Assembly: GCF_018802605.1 (NCBI RefSeq)
Contig: NZ_CP069161.1
Location: 496,001 to 560,000, forward strand
Reading direction: 5' to 3'
Source: Paludibacterium paludis
GTDB taxonomy: Bacteria > Pseudomonadota > Gammaproteobacteria > Burkholderiales > Chromobacteriaceae
Length of the DNA stretch: 64,000 nucleotides
A program made the position numbers and the translations under genes. Positions 43,644 to 52,019 of the stretch are shown piece by piece; the stretch's first letter is position 1, and the number at the start of each line of letters is the position of its first letter. The notes beneath the pieces were generated by a model. The model was not told the origin of the DNA, did not search any database, and saw only the letters and a program-made list of their open reading frames with translations.

Positions 43644-44968
43644 TCGCGGTCGCTCAGGAGCTCCGTGATGCCCTTGACGACCTCCACGACCTCTTTCGCT
43701 CCGCCGCGGATATCTGCGATGGCGTCGCGGGCGTGGTCGGAAAGCTCCATGCCGCGCCCGGCGAGGTTGCGAACGTCCTGCATCGCGGCGACGGCCGACT
43801 GCGATCCTTGCTGAATGCGTTCGACGATGCCGGCGATCTCCCCGGTGGACTGGCTGGTACGCTCCGCGAGCTTGCGTACTTCATCGGCGACAACCGCGAA
43901 GCCCCGGCCGGTTTCGCCGGCGCGCGCCGCCTCGATGGCGGCATTGAGCGCCAACAGGTTGGTCTGGTCCGCGATGTCGCGGATCGTGCCGACGATGGCG
44001 CCGATCTGGCCGGAGCTCTCGCCGAGTTGCTCGATGATGGCCGAGGAGTGCGTCACGCTGTCCGAGACCTTGCGCATCTCGGCGGCGGCCTGATCCAGCA
44101 CGCCGCTGCCGCGTAGCGACAGCGCCTCGGTGTTTTCCGAGACGGAGAGCGCCGATTGCGCCCGTTCGGCCTGGGCGTGCAGTAGTTCGATACGCTGGGT
44201 AATGTCGCTGGCGAATTTCACGACTTTTATCACCCGGCCCGACGGATCCACCACCGGGTTGTAAGTGGCTTGCAGCCAGACCGCTTGGCCATTTTTCGCC
44301 AGCCGCTTGTAGCGCCCCTGGAAAAACTCCCCTTTGACCAGTTTGCGCCAGAATTCCGCATACTCAGGAGACGAGGCGTATGACGACTCGCACAAGATGC
44401 GGTGGTGCCGGCCTTCGATATCGGCAAGCCGGTAGCCGAAGGTGGCGAGGAAGTTTTGGTTCGCCGTCAGAATGGCGCCATCCGGGGCGAATTCAATGAT
44501 GGCCATGGAGCGGTCGATGGCTTCCCGCTGGGCCTGGAATTCGCGTTCCGAACGCACCCGCTCCGTGATGTCGGTGGCGACCTTGACGATGGCCGCGACT
44601 CGCCCGCCGGCATCGAGAACCGGGCTGTAGCTCGCCGAAAGCCAGACCTCCCTGCCATCCTTGGCGCGTCGTGTGCAGCGACCCGAGTAGGGCTCTCCGT
44701 TCGCAAGCTTGCGCCAGAAATCGCTGTACTCCGCGCTGGAGGCATAGGCTGCATCGCACAGGATGCGATGGGGCTTGCCGATCAGCTCTTCGGCCCGGTA
44801 GCCCATCAGCTCCAGAAAATGGTGGTTGGCCGACACGATGGTGCCGTCCGCCGAGAATTCGATCATGGCCATGGATCGTTCGATGGCATCCAGACGGGCA
44901 CGGGCGCGGGCCAGTTGCGCCTGGCTATCGGCCAGAAGGGCTTTGAGACCCGAAGCAAACAGAGGCAT
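43640..44968 (-). CDS. Soluble double-PAS methyl-accepting chemotaxis protein (BdlA-like)
   Basis: A 442-residue chemoreceptor without any transmembrane helix. Two PAS domains (about residues 28-145 and 150-267) share [20 protein letters not shown] / [20 protein letters not shown] and [20 protein letters not shown] sequences, each ending in a PAC-like [20 protein letters not shown]. The C-terminal signalling domain (about 300-435) has the conserved hairpin tip [20 protein letters not shown] and [20 protein letters not shown]. This is the BdlA layout, known from Pseudomonas for biofilm dispersal. It probably senses a cytoplasmic redox or ligand cue; a short coiled coil precedes the first PAS. 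Confidence 0.87.
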   Translation of the reverse strand: MPLFASGLKALLADSQAQLARARARLDAIERSMAMIEFSADGTIVSANHHFLELMGYRAEELIGKPHRILCDAAYASSAEYSDFWRKLANGEPYSGRCTRRAKDGREVWLSASYSPVLDAGGRVAAIVKVATDITERVRSEREFQAQREAIDRSMAIIEFAPDGAILTANQNFLATFGYRLADIEGRHHRILCESSYASSPEYAEFWRKLVKGEFFQGRYKRLAKNGQAVWLQATYNPVVDPSGRVIKVVKFASDITQRIELLHAQAERAQSALSVSENTEALSLRGSGVLDQAAAEMRKVSDSVTHSSAIIEQLGESSGQIGAIVGTIRDIADQTNLLALNAAIEAARAGETGRGFAVVADEVRKLAERTSQSTGEIAGIVERIQQGSQSAVAAMQDVRNLAGRGMELSDHARDAIADIRGGAKEVVEVVKGITELLSDRD

Positions 44969-45067
44969 GAGCTTCTCTCTTGTTTAAATCAAACCTGGTA
45001 GTGCAGTGAAGTGTACCCCTAATTAGAGATAGCCTGAAAAAAAGCCCTCCGCCCGCCAATCTCGCTT

Positions 45068-45571
45068 TCAGGGTTGCGACGCGCGCACCGGGGACTTGAT
45101 GCCGCGGCAGCGAAAGCGGCGCGGAGCGGTAAGGATCACCACGGTGCCGGCAAAGCGGTCGTGCCACGACCGGCGTTTGGGGTCCAGGAAGATCCAGGCG
45201 TAGCCCAGACCGAAGCAGGAAAGGGAAACCATGCTTGCGCAAAAGCGGCGCAGCGCCTGGCGCAGTGTCACGGTGGCGAGTGTCGACTCGTCGACGATGG
45301 CCAGTCCGATCAGCATCTTGCCCGGCGTGGCGCGTTTTTTCAGCCAGAAGGTCACGATCAGGGTGGAGGGAATCAGGAAGTTGGCGAGGGACTTGAGCCA
45401 GGCCAGCCATTCGCCGTTTGCCGGGGCGATCGGCAGGGTGTGGCCGGTGGCAAGGTGGTAGAGCAGCATGGCCAGACCGAAGACCACGGCCATGACCGCC
45501 AGAAAGAACACCTTGTCCAGGCTCCAGGCCGCGAGCCGCGGCCAGAAACCCGCATAGTCGGAGCGTTGCAT
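45068..45571 (-). CDS. RDD-family membrane protein
   Basis: A 167-residue protein with the RDD pattern: FWPRLAAWSLDKVFFLAVMA with Arg and Asp in the first helix, then two more hydrophobic segments (LIPSTLIVTFWL and VSLSCFGLGYAWIF). TPGKMLIGLAIVD and LDPKRRSWHDRFAGTVVI are conserved RDD features. The function of such proteins is mostly unknown; some have been linked to ion antiport. A basic C-terminal tail faces the cytoplasm. It lies between a chemoreceptor and a gamma-carbonic anhydrase gene on the same strand but with gaps, so co-transcription is uncertain. Confidence 0.85.
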   Translation of the reverse strand: MQRSDYAGFWPRLAAWSLDKVFFLAVMAVVFGLAMLLYHLATGHTLPIAPANGEWLAWLKSLANFLIPSTLIVTFWLKKRATPGKMLIGLAIVDESTLATVTLRQALRRFCASMVSLSCFGLGYAWIFLDPKRRSWHDRFAGTVVILTAPRRFRCRGIKSPVRASQP

Positions 45572-45645
45572 CGGTACCCCCGGTGGCCCGCCGGATGGAT
45601 ACCCGGCGGAGAAGTCATGGTACGCTCTGGCTCGTTACCGCTTTA

Positions 45646-46200
45646 TTAACGAGCGTCCGACGCCAGGCTTGCGAGGTGCTTGGCCGAGAGGCGGCGGTAG
45701 TGCTCGGCCGAGTAGCGAAAATGCGCCAACTCGTCTTCCGTCAGGGGCCGGACCTGCCTGACCGGGTTGCCGAGGTAAAGATAGCCGGACTTCAGCGTTT
45801 TTCCGGGCGGCACCAGCGAGCCCGCGCCGACCAGCACGCGCGGTTCGATGACGGCCCGGTCAAGAACGATGGTCCCGATGCCGATGAGCACCTCATCGCC
45901 GATGGTGCAGCCGTGCAGGGTCACATGATGGCCGATCGTGACATCGCGGCCGATGATCAGCGGCGCCCCTTCGGGATCGGCGGCGTTCTTGTGGCTGACG
46001 TGCAGCATGGCGAAATCCTGGATGTTGCTGCCCGCGCCGATTTCGATGCGGTTGACATCGCCGCGTACGACGGCGCAGGGCCAGACGGACGCGCCTTCCG
46101 CCAGCGTCACCTCGCCGATGACCACGGCGGCCGGATCGATAAAGCAGCTCGCATCGATGTCCGGTGTCATGCCGTCGAAGGTGCGGATATTGTGATTCAT
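45646..46200 (-). CDS. Gamma-class carbonic anhydrase-like hexapeptide protein
   Basis: A 184-residue left-handed beta-helix protein. Hexapeptide repeats run from about residue 18 (CFIDPAAVVIGEVTLAEGAS) to 140. Zinc-site His residues are in DFAMLHVSHKNAAD and TIGHHVTLHGC. A C-terminal helix follows (LTEDELAHFRYSAEHYRRLS). Family members (YrdA/CaiE/PaaY type) form trimers and often act as carbonic anhydrase or acyl-thioesterase; activity cannot be inferred from sequence alone. ATG 46200 is chosen with GAGGA upstream; a longer frame to 46527 is a shadow of prlC. It is divergent from prlC. Confidence 0.88.
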   Translation of the reverse strand: MNHNIRTFDGMTPDIDASCFIDPAAVVIGEVTLAEGASVWPCAVVRGDVNRIEIGAGSNIQDFAMLHVSHKNAADPEGAPLIIGRDVTIGHHVTLHGCTIGDEVLIGIGTIVLDRAVIEPRVLVGAGSLVPPGKTLKSGYLYLGNPVRQVRPLTEDELAHFRYSAEHYRRLSAKHLASLASDAR

Positions 46201-46288
46201 CGGTTTGTCCTCATTTTCCTGGGATAGCAGCGTACGCAATACTATACCGGAGCGGAGCACAGGCCGCCCGCCAACAAGGAACACGTCC

Positions 46289-48328
46289 ATGAGTGATAAC
46301 CCGCTTCTCGATTTTTCCGATCTGCCGCGCTTTGCCGACATTCGCGCGGAGCATGTCACACCGGCCATCGACGCCTTGCTCGACGGGGCGCGCGGTGTCG
46401 TCGAAGAACTGACAGGGCACCCGCAAACACCCGATTGGGAGCACTTTGTCGAGCCGATGACCGACGCCGTCGAGAAACTGACGCGCGCCTGGGGGGCGGT
46501 AGGGCACTTGAACGCCGTTGTGAACACCCCGGAATTGCGCGATGCCTACAATGCCAATGTGCCAAAGATCGCCGCATTTTTCACGGAAATGGGCCAGAAT
46601 CTCGCGCTTTACGATCGTTTCAAGGCGCTGGCGAGCGCCCCGGCCTACAGCGACTATTCCGCCACGCGAAAAAAAATTGTCGAAAACAATCTGCGGGATT
46701 TCCGCTTGTCCGGCGCGGAACTGCCGGAGGCCGACAAGGCCCGCTTCGCGCAAATCCAGGAACGGCTGGCCGAGCTGTCCGCCCGCTTCGAACAGAATGT
46801 ACTGGATGCCACGGACGCGTTCAGTCTCTACATCGAGGATCCTCAACGTCTGTCCGGAGTGCCCGACGACGTGACGCACATGCTCGCCGAAGCGGCCGCC
46901 GCCGATGGCAAGCCCGGTTTCAAGCTCAGCCTGCAGTTCCCTTGCTATCTGCCGGTCATGCAGTACGCCGATAACCGCGAGCTGCGCAAGACACTGTACG
47001 ACGCCTATGTCACGCGTGCTTCGGAATTCGGCAAGACGGAGTGGGATAATGCGCCCCTGATTCGCGAACGGCTGACCCTGGCACGGGAAGAAGCGCGACT
47101 GCTCGGTTTTGCCGACTATGCCCAGCTGTCGCTCTTCACCAAAATGGCCGACAGCCCCTCCCAGGTGATCGCTTTCCTGCGTGATCTGGCGGCGCGCGCC
47201 ATGCCCTTCGCGAAAAAGGATCGCGCCGAGCTGGAGGCCTTCGCGCGCGACACGCTGGGCATCGATACGCTCGAAGCCTGGGATCTGGCTTATGTATCGG
47301 AAAAGCTGCGCGTAGCGCGCTATGCGTTCTCCGATCAGGAGGTGAAGCAGTACTTCCCCGAACATCGTGTCATTGAGGGCCTGTTCGGCGTGGTGCGCAC
47401 CCTGTTCGGCATCGACGTGCAAAAGGGGGAGGCCCCGGCCTGGCACAAGGATGTCAGCTTTTACACCATCAAGAAGGACGGACAGGTGCTCGGCGGTTTT
47501 TATTTCGACCTTTACGCACGCGAAGGCAAGCGTTCCGGTGCCTGGATGGACGATGCGCGGGGCCGTCGCGTGAAAGGGGGCAAGGTACAGACTCCGATCG
47601 CTTACCTCACTTGCAACTTCAGCCGGCCGGTGGGCGACAAGCCGGCCCTGTTCACCCACGATGAAGTCACGACGCTGTTCCATGAGTTCGGCCATGGTCT
47701 GCACCACATGCTGACCCGTGTCGACGAACTGGCGGTGGCCGGCATCAGCGGGGTGGAGTGGGATGCCGTGGAGCTGCCGTCCCAATTCATGGAAAACTTC
47801 TGCTGGGAGTGGGATGTGCTGCAGGGCATGAGCGCCCATGCGGACAGCGGTCAGCCCCTGCCGCGCGAGCTGTTCGACAAAATGACGGCCGCCCGTCATT
47901 TCCAGAGCGGCATGCAGATGCTCCGCCAGATCGAATTCGCGCTGTTCGACATGCGCGTTTATGGCGAAATGGATCCGGTCGGGGGTGATTGGCAAGCGCT
48001 GCTGGCGAGCATTCGCGAGGAAGTCGCCGTCAATCTGCCGCCGGCTTACAACCGTTTTCCCAATAGCTTCAGCCACATTTTTGCGGGCGGCTATGCGGCC
48101 GGCTACTACAGCTACAAATGGGCCGAAGTGCTGTCGGCCGATGCTTATGCCGCATTCGAGGAGACGGGGGGCGCCAATGCCGAGATGGGCGCCCGTTTCT
48201 GGAACGAGATTCTCGCCGTGGGCGGTTCGCGGCCGGCGATGGCGTCCTTTTGCGCGTTCCGCGGCCGGGAGCCGAATATCGATGCCTTGTTGCGGCATTC
48301 CGGCATGGTCGAAAGCGCGGCCGCCTGA
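46289..48328 (+). CDS. prlC: Oligopeptidase A (M3 family)
   Basis: A 679-residue zinc metallopeptidase that degrades signal peptides and other short peptides in the cytoplasm. The active site is TLFHEFGHGLHHML (HExxH, about residues 463-475) with the third ligand Glu in NFCWEWDVLQGM about 25 residues later. YDAYVTRASEFGKTEWDNAP and GGYAAGYYSYKWAEVLSADA are also typical of M3A. The ATG at 46289 has AAGGA 8 nt upstream; the open frame extends to 46205 but is not needed. Length matches E. coli OpdA/PrlC (680). A strong terminator lies about 125 nt downstream. Confidence 0.95.
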   Translation: MSDNPLLDFSDLPRFADIRAEHVTPAIDALLDGARGVVEELTGHPQTPDWEHFVEPMTDAVEKLTRAWGAVGHLNAVVNTPELRDAYNANVPKIAAFFTEMGQNLALYDRFKALASAPAYSDYSATRKKIVENNLRDFRLSGAELPEADKARFAQIQERLAELSARFEQNVLDATDAFSLYIEDPQRLSGVPDDVTHMLAEAAAADGKPGFKLSLQFPCYLPVMQYADNRELRKTLYDAYVTRASEFGKTEWDNAPLIRERLTLAREEARLLGFADYAQLSLFTKMADSPSQVIAFLRDLAARAMPFAKKDRAELEAFARDTLGIDTLEAWDLAYVSEKLRVARYAFSDQEVKQYFPEHRVIEGLFGVVRTLFGIDVQKGEAPAWHKDVSFYTIKKDGQVLGGFYFDLYAREGKRSGAWMDDARGRRVKGGKVQTPIAYLTCNFSRPVGDKPALFTHDEVTTLFHEFGHGLHHMLTRVDELAVAGISGVEWDAVELPSQFMENFCWEWDVLQGMSAHADSGQPLPRELFDKMTAARHFQSGMQMLRQIEFALFDMRVYGEMDPVGGDWQALLASIREEVAVNLPPAYNRFPNSFSHIFAGGYAAGYYSYKWAEVLSADAYAAFEETGGANAEMGARFWNEILAVGGSRPAMASFCAFRGREPNIDALLRHSGMVESAAA

Positions 48329-48455
48329 CAATTTGCACGGGCGCGGGAACCAAACCGCGATGGCTTTGCCTAACTTGTTCTGTTCACGTTTTCTCCAGAG
48401 CAGCAGCGAGCAAGACGATATCCGTGTCCATCGGCCATTGATTCCGTCTTTTTAC

Positions 48456-48486
48456 CGCCCCCGTTTTCAGCGGGGGCGTTTTTTTA
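48456..48486 (+). terminator. Rho-independent terminator after prlC
   Basis: CGCCCCCG / CGGGGGCG (48456-48463 and 48471-48478), 7-nt loop, followed by TTTTTTT. It is 128 nt past the prlC stop. Confidence 0.9.
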
Positions 48487-48552
48487 TGTGCGCTCGTCAT
48501 GCTTGCCGGATATGGCAAGCGGACGGGCGCGGCGTATCGGGAAATAAGGCGA

Positions 48553-48717
48553 TCAGCGAGGCTTTTTGTCGAAGCCTTCAAGTGGAGTCGAACCCAGGGT
48601 GCGGCGTTGGGCGGGAGTCTGAAGCGAGTAACCGGGAAGCATGGGGGACAGCGAGGAGCGCTGCGGAGCGGGGGCCGTTTTTTTCGGGGGAGAAGAGGGC
48701 TTGATCGGACTGGCCAT
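48553..48717 (-). CDS. Hypothetical Pro/Ser-rich small protein (54 residues)
   Basis: An ORF starting MASPIKPSSPPKKTAPAPQR and continuing SSLSPMLPGYSLQTPAQRRT to a TGA. It is rich in Pro, Ser, Lys and Arg with no hydrophobic segment. It fills the only open stretch in a 580-nt gap between prlC and xthA. No clear ribosome site is visible on the minus strand. I record it because the composition is not random-looking, but coding is unproven and no family is recognised. Confidence 0.25.
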   Translation of the reverse strand: MASPIKPSSPPKKTAPAPQRSSLSPMLPGYSLQTPAQRRTLGSTPLEGFDKKPR

Positions 48718-48907
48718 GATGGTATACCGGTTATGAAGACATTTTCATCATAGGTTGTTGATGGATCGTCTGACAATGTCTGATGTGTCAGTCTTCTCTG
48801 CGCTGTTCCGGATGTAATGAAAAAATCGAAAACAATTCAATGTGTTGACGATATGTTTTTGCGAAATTTTCCAGCTGTTATGTTGCTGAATGAGGAATGA
48901 TAAAAAT
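48718..48907. other. AT-rich leader upstream of xthA
   Basis: An AT-rich 190-nt stretch without a gene. TTGACG (about 48844) is a -35-like element, but I could not fix a good -10. The region probably contains the xthA promoter. GAGGAA lies about 11 nt before the xthA ATG. Confidence 0.35.
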
Positions 48908-49684
48908 ATGAAAATCGCTACTTGGAATGTCAATTCACTTAACGTGCGTTTGCCGCATGTCGTTCAATGGCTGGCAAGCTCGGCGGTCGATGTTCTGTGC
49001 CTGCAGGAACTGAAAATGGATCAGGAGGCGTTTCCGCTATCCACGATCGAGCAAAGCGGTTATCGGGCGTTCTGGTTCGGACAAAAGACCTACAACGGCG
49101 TTGCCATCCTTGTGAAGGACGGTCTTCGTGTGGAAGACGTGATCAATGGCATACCGGATTACGACGATCCGCAGCGCCGTGTCATCGCCGCGACGGTGGA
49201 GGACGTGCGCGTGATTTGCGGCTATTTCGTCAACGGAGAAGCCGTCGGCTCGGACAAGTATGCATACAAGCTCGACTGGCTCGCCAGGCTCGAGGCGTAT
49301 GTCGCCCAAAGCCTCGAGCGGTGGCCAAGCCTTGCCCTGCTGGGCGATTACAACATCGCGCCGGACGATCGCGATGTCTATGATGCCGAGGCCTGGAAAG
49401 ACAAGGTTCTGTGCTCCGAGCCCGAGCGGGCGGCGTTCCGGCGGCTGATCGGTATGGGGCTGACCGACAGCTTCCGTCTGTTCAATGCGGAAGACAAGCA
49501 GTACAGCTGGTGGGATTACCGCGCCGCGATGTTCCGGCGCAATCTGGGGCTGCGTATCGATCACATTCTGGTGAGCGATCCGCTCAAGGAGCGGGCGGCC
49601 CATTGCGAGATCGACAAGGCGCCACGCAAATGGGAACGCCCTTCCGACCATACTCCGGTCGTGCTGACACTCAAGCCGGCATGA
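48908..49684 (+). CDS. xthA: Exodeoxyribonuclease III
   Basis: A 258-residue AP endonuclease/3'-exonuclease of the EEP fold, for base-excision repair. Motifs are MKIATWNVNSLNVRLPHV at the start, CLQELKMD (metal-binding Glu, about 34), GDYNIAPDDRDVYDAEAW (Asp/Asn, about 149), RIDHILVSD (about 220) and PSDHTPVVLTL (catalytic Asp-His at the end). ATG 48908 is preferred over ATG 48890, which would add six residues to the conserved start. It is followed by the RquA-like gene after about 90 nt on the same strand. Confidence 0.95.
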   Translation: MKIATWNVNSLNVRLPHVVQWLASSAVDVLCLQELKMDQEAFPLSTIEQSGYRAFWFGQKTYNGVAILVKDGLRVEDVINGIPDYDDPQRRVIAATVEDVRVICGYFVNGEAVGSDKYAYKLDWLARLEAYVAQSLERWPSLALLGDYNIAPDDRDVYDAEAWKDKVLCSEPERAAFRRLIGMGLTDSFRLFNAEDKQYSWWDYRAAMFRRNLGLRIDHILVSDPLKERAAHCEIDKAPRKWERPSDHTPVVLTLKPA

Positions 49685-49776
49685 TCCGATCGGTCGGGGA
49701 TTTGGCCAAGCTCAAACCGGAAGGCGGGAAGGGATGCTAGTCTGAAACGGAATCCATAACGACGACTAGATGACTT

Positions 49777-50487
49777 ATGACACACAACCCGCCAAAGGCC
49801 TCGCGTCAGTTGTATTACGAAGATGTGCCGGCTTATATGACCGAGGTCTACGACTGGGCCTATGTCAATCCCGACCATGCCCGGCTGCTTGATCGCAATG
49901 TCGTCGTCAAGACCTTGCTGTTCGGCAATGACCAGCGCCTGATGCGCGCTTTCCTCGCCCGCGTCCGGCCCGGCCTGCGCGTTTGGCAAGTCGCCCACGT
50001 CTACGGCGATCTGGTTGCCCGGGTCGCCGCCAAGACCGGCGCGGCGGGACGCTTCCTGCTCACCGACATCACGCCTGTGCAGGTGGAACATGCGGTAGCC
50101 AAGCTGGCGGCCTATCCGCATGCCGAAGTTGTCCGGGCCGATGCGGCGACCTACCGTCCGGCCGAGCCGTTCGATCTTATCGTCAGCTTTTTCCTGCTGC
50201 ATGAAGTGCCGGACGACCTGAAATGCCGGATCGTGGACAACATGCTTTCCCAATTGCCCGAAGGGGGCGAAGCGCTGTTCGTCGATTATCACAAACCCGC
50301 CGCCTGGCAGCCGATCGGCTGGTTGCTGCGCGGGGTCAATGCCTGGCTCGAACCATTCGCCTGCGCGCTGTGGCGCAAGGAAATCCGCGAGTATGCCAGC
50401 GAGCCGGAGCGTTTCGTCTGGGAAAAGCGCACCATTTTCGGCGGCGTCTACCAAATTGTCTCCGTGCGGCATCGCGCCCGGGAGTAA
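49777..50487 (+). CDS. rquA: RquA-like methyltransferase-fold protein (rhodoquinone biosynthesis)
   Basis: A 236-residue class I SAM-fold protein that I recognise as RquA-like. The N-terminus has YYEDVPAYMTEVYDWAYVNP, then LLFGNDQRLMRAFLARV. The SAM-motif position reads RVWQVAHVYGDLVARVA, where normal methyltransferases have a Gly-rich loop with Glu/Asp. FDLIVSFFLLHEVPDDL and ALFVDYHKPAAWQPIGWLLR follow, ending KRTIFGGVYQIVSVRH. RquA replaces a ubiquinone methoxy group by an amino group, producing rhodoquinone for fumarate-reducing anaerobic respiration. The VYGD loop and the YHKP motif support the assignment over an ordinary methyltransferase; the reaction is from family knowledge. Confidence 0.8.
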   Translation: MTHNPPKASRQLYYEDVPAYMTEVYDWAYVNPDHARLLDRNVVVKTLLFGNDQRLMRAFLARVRPGLRVWQVAHVYGDLVARVAAKTGAAGRFLLTDITPVQVEHAVAKLAAYPHAEVVRADAATYRPAEPFDLIVSFFLLHEVPDDLKCRIVDNMLSQLPEGGEALFVDYHKPAAWQPIGWLLRGVNAWLEPFACALWRKEIREYASEPERFVWEKRTIFGGVYQIVSVRHRARE

Positions 50488-50633
50488 CGACGGTTTGTAA
50501 AGGGGTCAGGGTTTTCATGGCCAGCAACCGGTTCGCGATGCCGGCTCACCGTCGCGACACGATTTCGGCCGATACTGGACTTGAACGTGCGCTGGCGGCA
50601 TCGCGGCGCAATAACGATCGGGAAAGGCATGAC

Positions 50634-51041
50634 ATGGCAGCGACCCTGACTCTGGCGACCGTCATGGCTCTCGGTCTGTTGACCCCCGCCGCGGCCGAAA
50701 CTCATGATTCCCGGCATCCGCGCCATGGCCCGGATCGGCAAGTCTGGCGCTCCGGGCACTGGTTGCACGGCGACTACCGGGGCCGCTTCGGCTGGTGGTG
50801 GGTCAGCGGGGGCGTTTGGTTTTTTTATAACGCGCCGGTGTATCCCTACCCCGACCCCTACGCTCCTTCCGCTCCGATGCCGGCGCCGACTCCCCCCGTG
50901 CCGCCGTCGCCCCCCGAGCCCGAGTCCCCCGCGACGGCTGTCCGGGTCTGGTACTTCTGCCCGGCCCGCAAGCAGTATTACCCGTATGTCAGCGAATGCC
51001 CTGGCGGTTGGCGGCCCGCTCCCGCTGCGACGGGCCGGTGA
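50634..51041 (+). CDS. Secreted protein with WYxCPxxxxYYPYVxxC C-terminal domain
   Basis: A 135-residue exported protein. The signal peptide MAATLTLATVMALGLLTPAA is followed by a His/Arg/Trp-rich region (RQVWRSGHWLHGDYRGRFGW), a Pro-rich linker (about residues 75-105) and a C-terminal module VRVWYFCPARKQYYPYVSEC PGGW with two Cys. This module recurs at the end of many uncharacterised proteobacterial envelope proteins. ATG 50634 has GGAAAGG 6 nt upstream; the open frame to 50517 would hide the signal peptide. A strong terminator follows. Function unknown; a cell-surface or periplasmic role is inferred. Confidence 0.6.
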   Translation: MAATLTLATVMALGLLTPAAAETHDSRHPRHGPDRQVWRSGHWLHGDYRGRFGWWWVSGGVWFFYNAPVYPYPDPYAPSAPMPAPTPPVPPSPPEPESPATAVRVWYFCPARKQYYPYVSECPGGWRPAPAATGR

Positions 51042-51055
51042 GGATGCGCCATGTG

Positions 51056-51092
51056 GAACAAAAACGACGGGCGCACTACACGTCGTTTTGTT
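51056..51092. terminator. Rho-independent terminator
   Basis: AAAACGACG / CGTCGTTTT (51061-51069 and 51081-51089), extended by AACA/TGTT-type pairs, around an 11-nt loop with T-rich ends in both directions. It lies 15 nt past the small secreted gene. Confidence 0.8.
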
Positions 51093-51317
51093 GCGGCAGA
51101 CCCGGGAATTCCCCCGGAAACCCCCGAAATTGCGGTGTGACGCTCTGTGACGTGTATTGTCATTGTATTGAAATAATGTAACAAATATCCTTTATGGATT
51201 GACTGGCCGGTCGACAATCAGTAGCGTGAGACGTCTTTCGATGTGGAGCTTTGCCTGAATCGATGGCGGTCAACGAGATCTCGCCGCCATCCTGGATAGC
51301 GTCCGGAGATCCCTGAC

Positions 51318-52019
51318 ATGAGCAAAATCCTTCTGGTGGAAGACGACCAGAAACTTTCCCGCCTGATGACCCAGTTCCTTGCCCAGCACGGTTTCGACGT
51401 GAGTCCGTGCTTTCGGGGGGACGAGGCGGTGGCGGCGTACAAATCCTTTCAGCCCGATCTGGTGGTGCTCGATCTGATGCTGCCAGGACGCGACGGCCTG
51501 CAGGTCTGCCGCGATATCCGCGGATTTTCCAGCGTACCCATCCTGATGTTGAGCGCGCGCGAAGAGGACGTGGACCAGATCATCGGTCTTGAATCCGGGG
51601 CCGACGATTATGTCATCAAGCCTGTCGAACCTCCTGTCCTGCTTGCGCGGATACGGGCCAGGTTGCGTCGCCCGCAGGCGGGTGACGAGGAGCGGGACGT
51701 GCTCTCGTTCGGCTCATTGCTGATCGACCGCGGCAACCGCCGGGTTGTCCGTGACGGTCTGCCTGTCGACGTGACCACCATGGAATTCGAAACCCTGTGG
51801 GTGCTGGCCAGCCACGCCGGCCGCGTACTCAGTCGCGATGACATCATGAATCTTGTCCGCGGCATTGATTTTAACGGTCTGGATCGTACTGTGGATGTCT
51901 GCATCAGCCGTTTGCGCCGCAAGCTGGAAGACGACCCGAGAGAACCAAGACATATCAAAACGGTTTGGGGAAGGGGCTACTTATTCAGTACGCTGGAATG
52001 GACTTCGCAGGGATGCTGA
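51318..52019 (+). CDS. rstA: OmpR-family response regulator RstA-like
   Basis: A 233-residue regulator. The receiver domain (1-118) has LLVEDDQKLSRLM (acidic pocket), the phospho-acceptor Asp in LVVLDLMLPGRDG (about 52) and the Lys in DDYVIKPVEPPVLL (about 101). The winged-helix DNA-binding domain (about 130-228) has TTMEFETLWVLASHAGRVLS and VDVCISRLRRKLEDD with KTVWGRGYLF at the end. The stop overlaps the rstB start. The pair with the kinase and the MipA-like gene downstream matches RstAB operons, which respond to acidic or low-Mg conditions in enterics; the signal here is unknown. Confidence 0.88.
   Translation: MSKILLVEDDQKLSRLMTQFLAQHGFDVSPCFRGDEAVAAYKSFQPDLVVLDLMLPGRDGLQVCRDIRGFSSVPILMLSAREEDVDQIIGLESGADDYVIKPVEPPVLLARIRARLRRPQAGDEERDVLSFGSLLIDRGNRRVVRDGLPVDVTTMEFETLWVLASHAGRVLSRDDIMNLVRGIDFNGLDRTVDVCISRLRRKLEDDPREPRHIKTVWGRGYLFSTLEWTSQGC

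Noticed and set aside
46211..48331. 706-residue antisense ORF over prlC
   Set aside because: The plus strand carries the HExxH peptidase and the correct family length. The antisense frame is a shadow.
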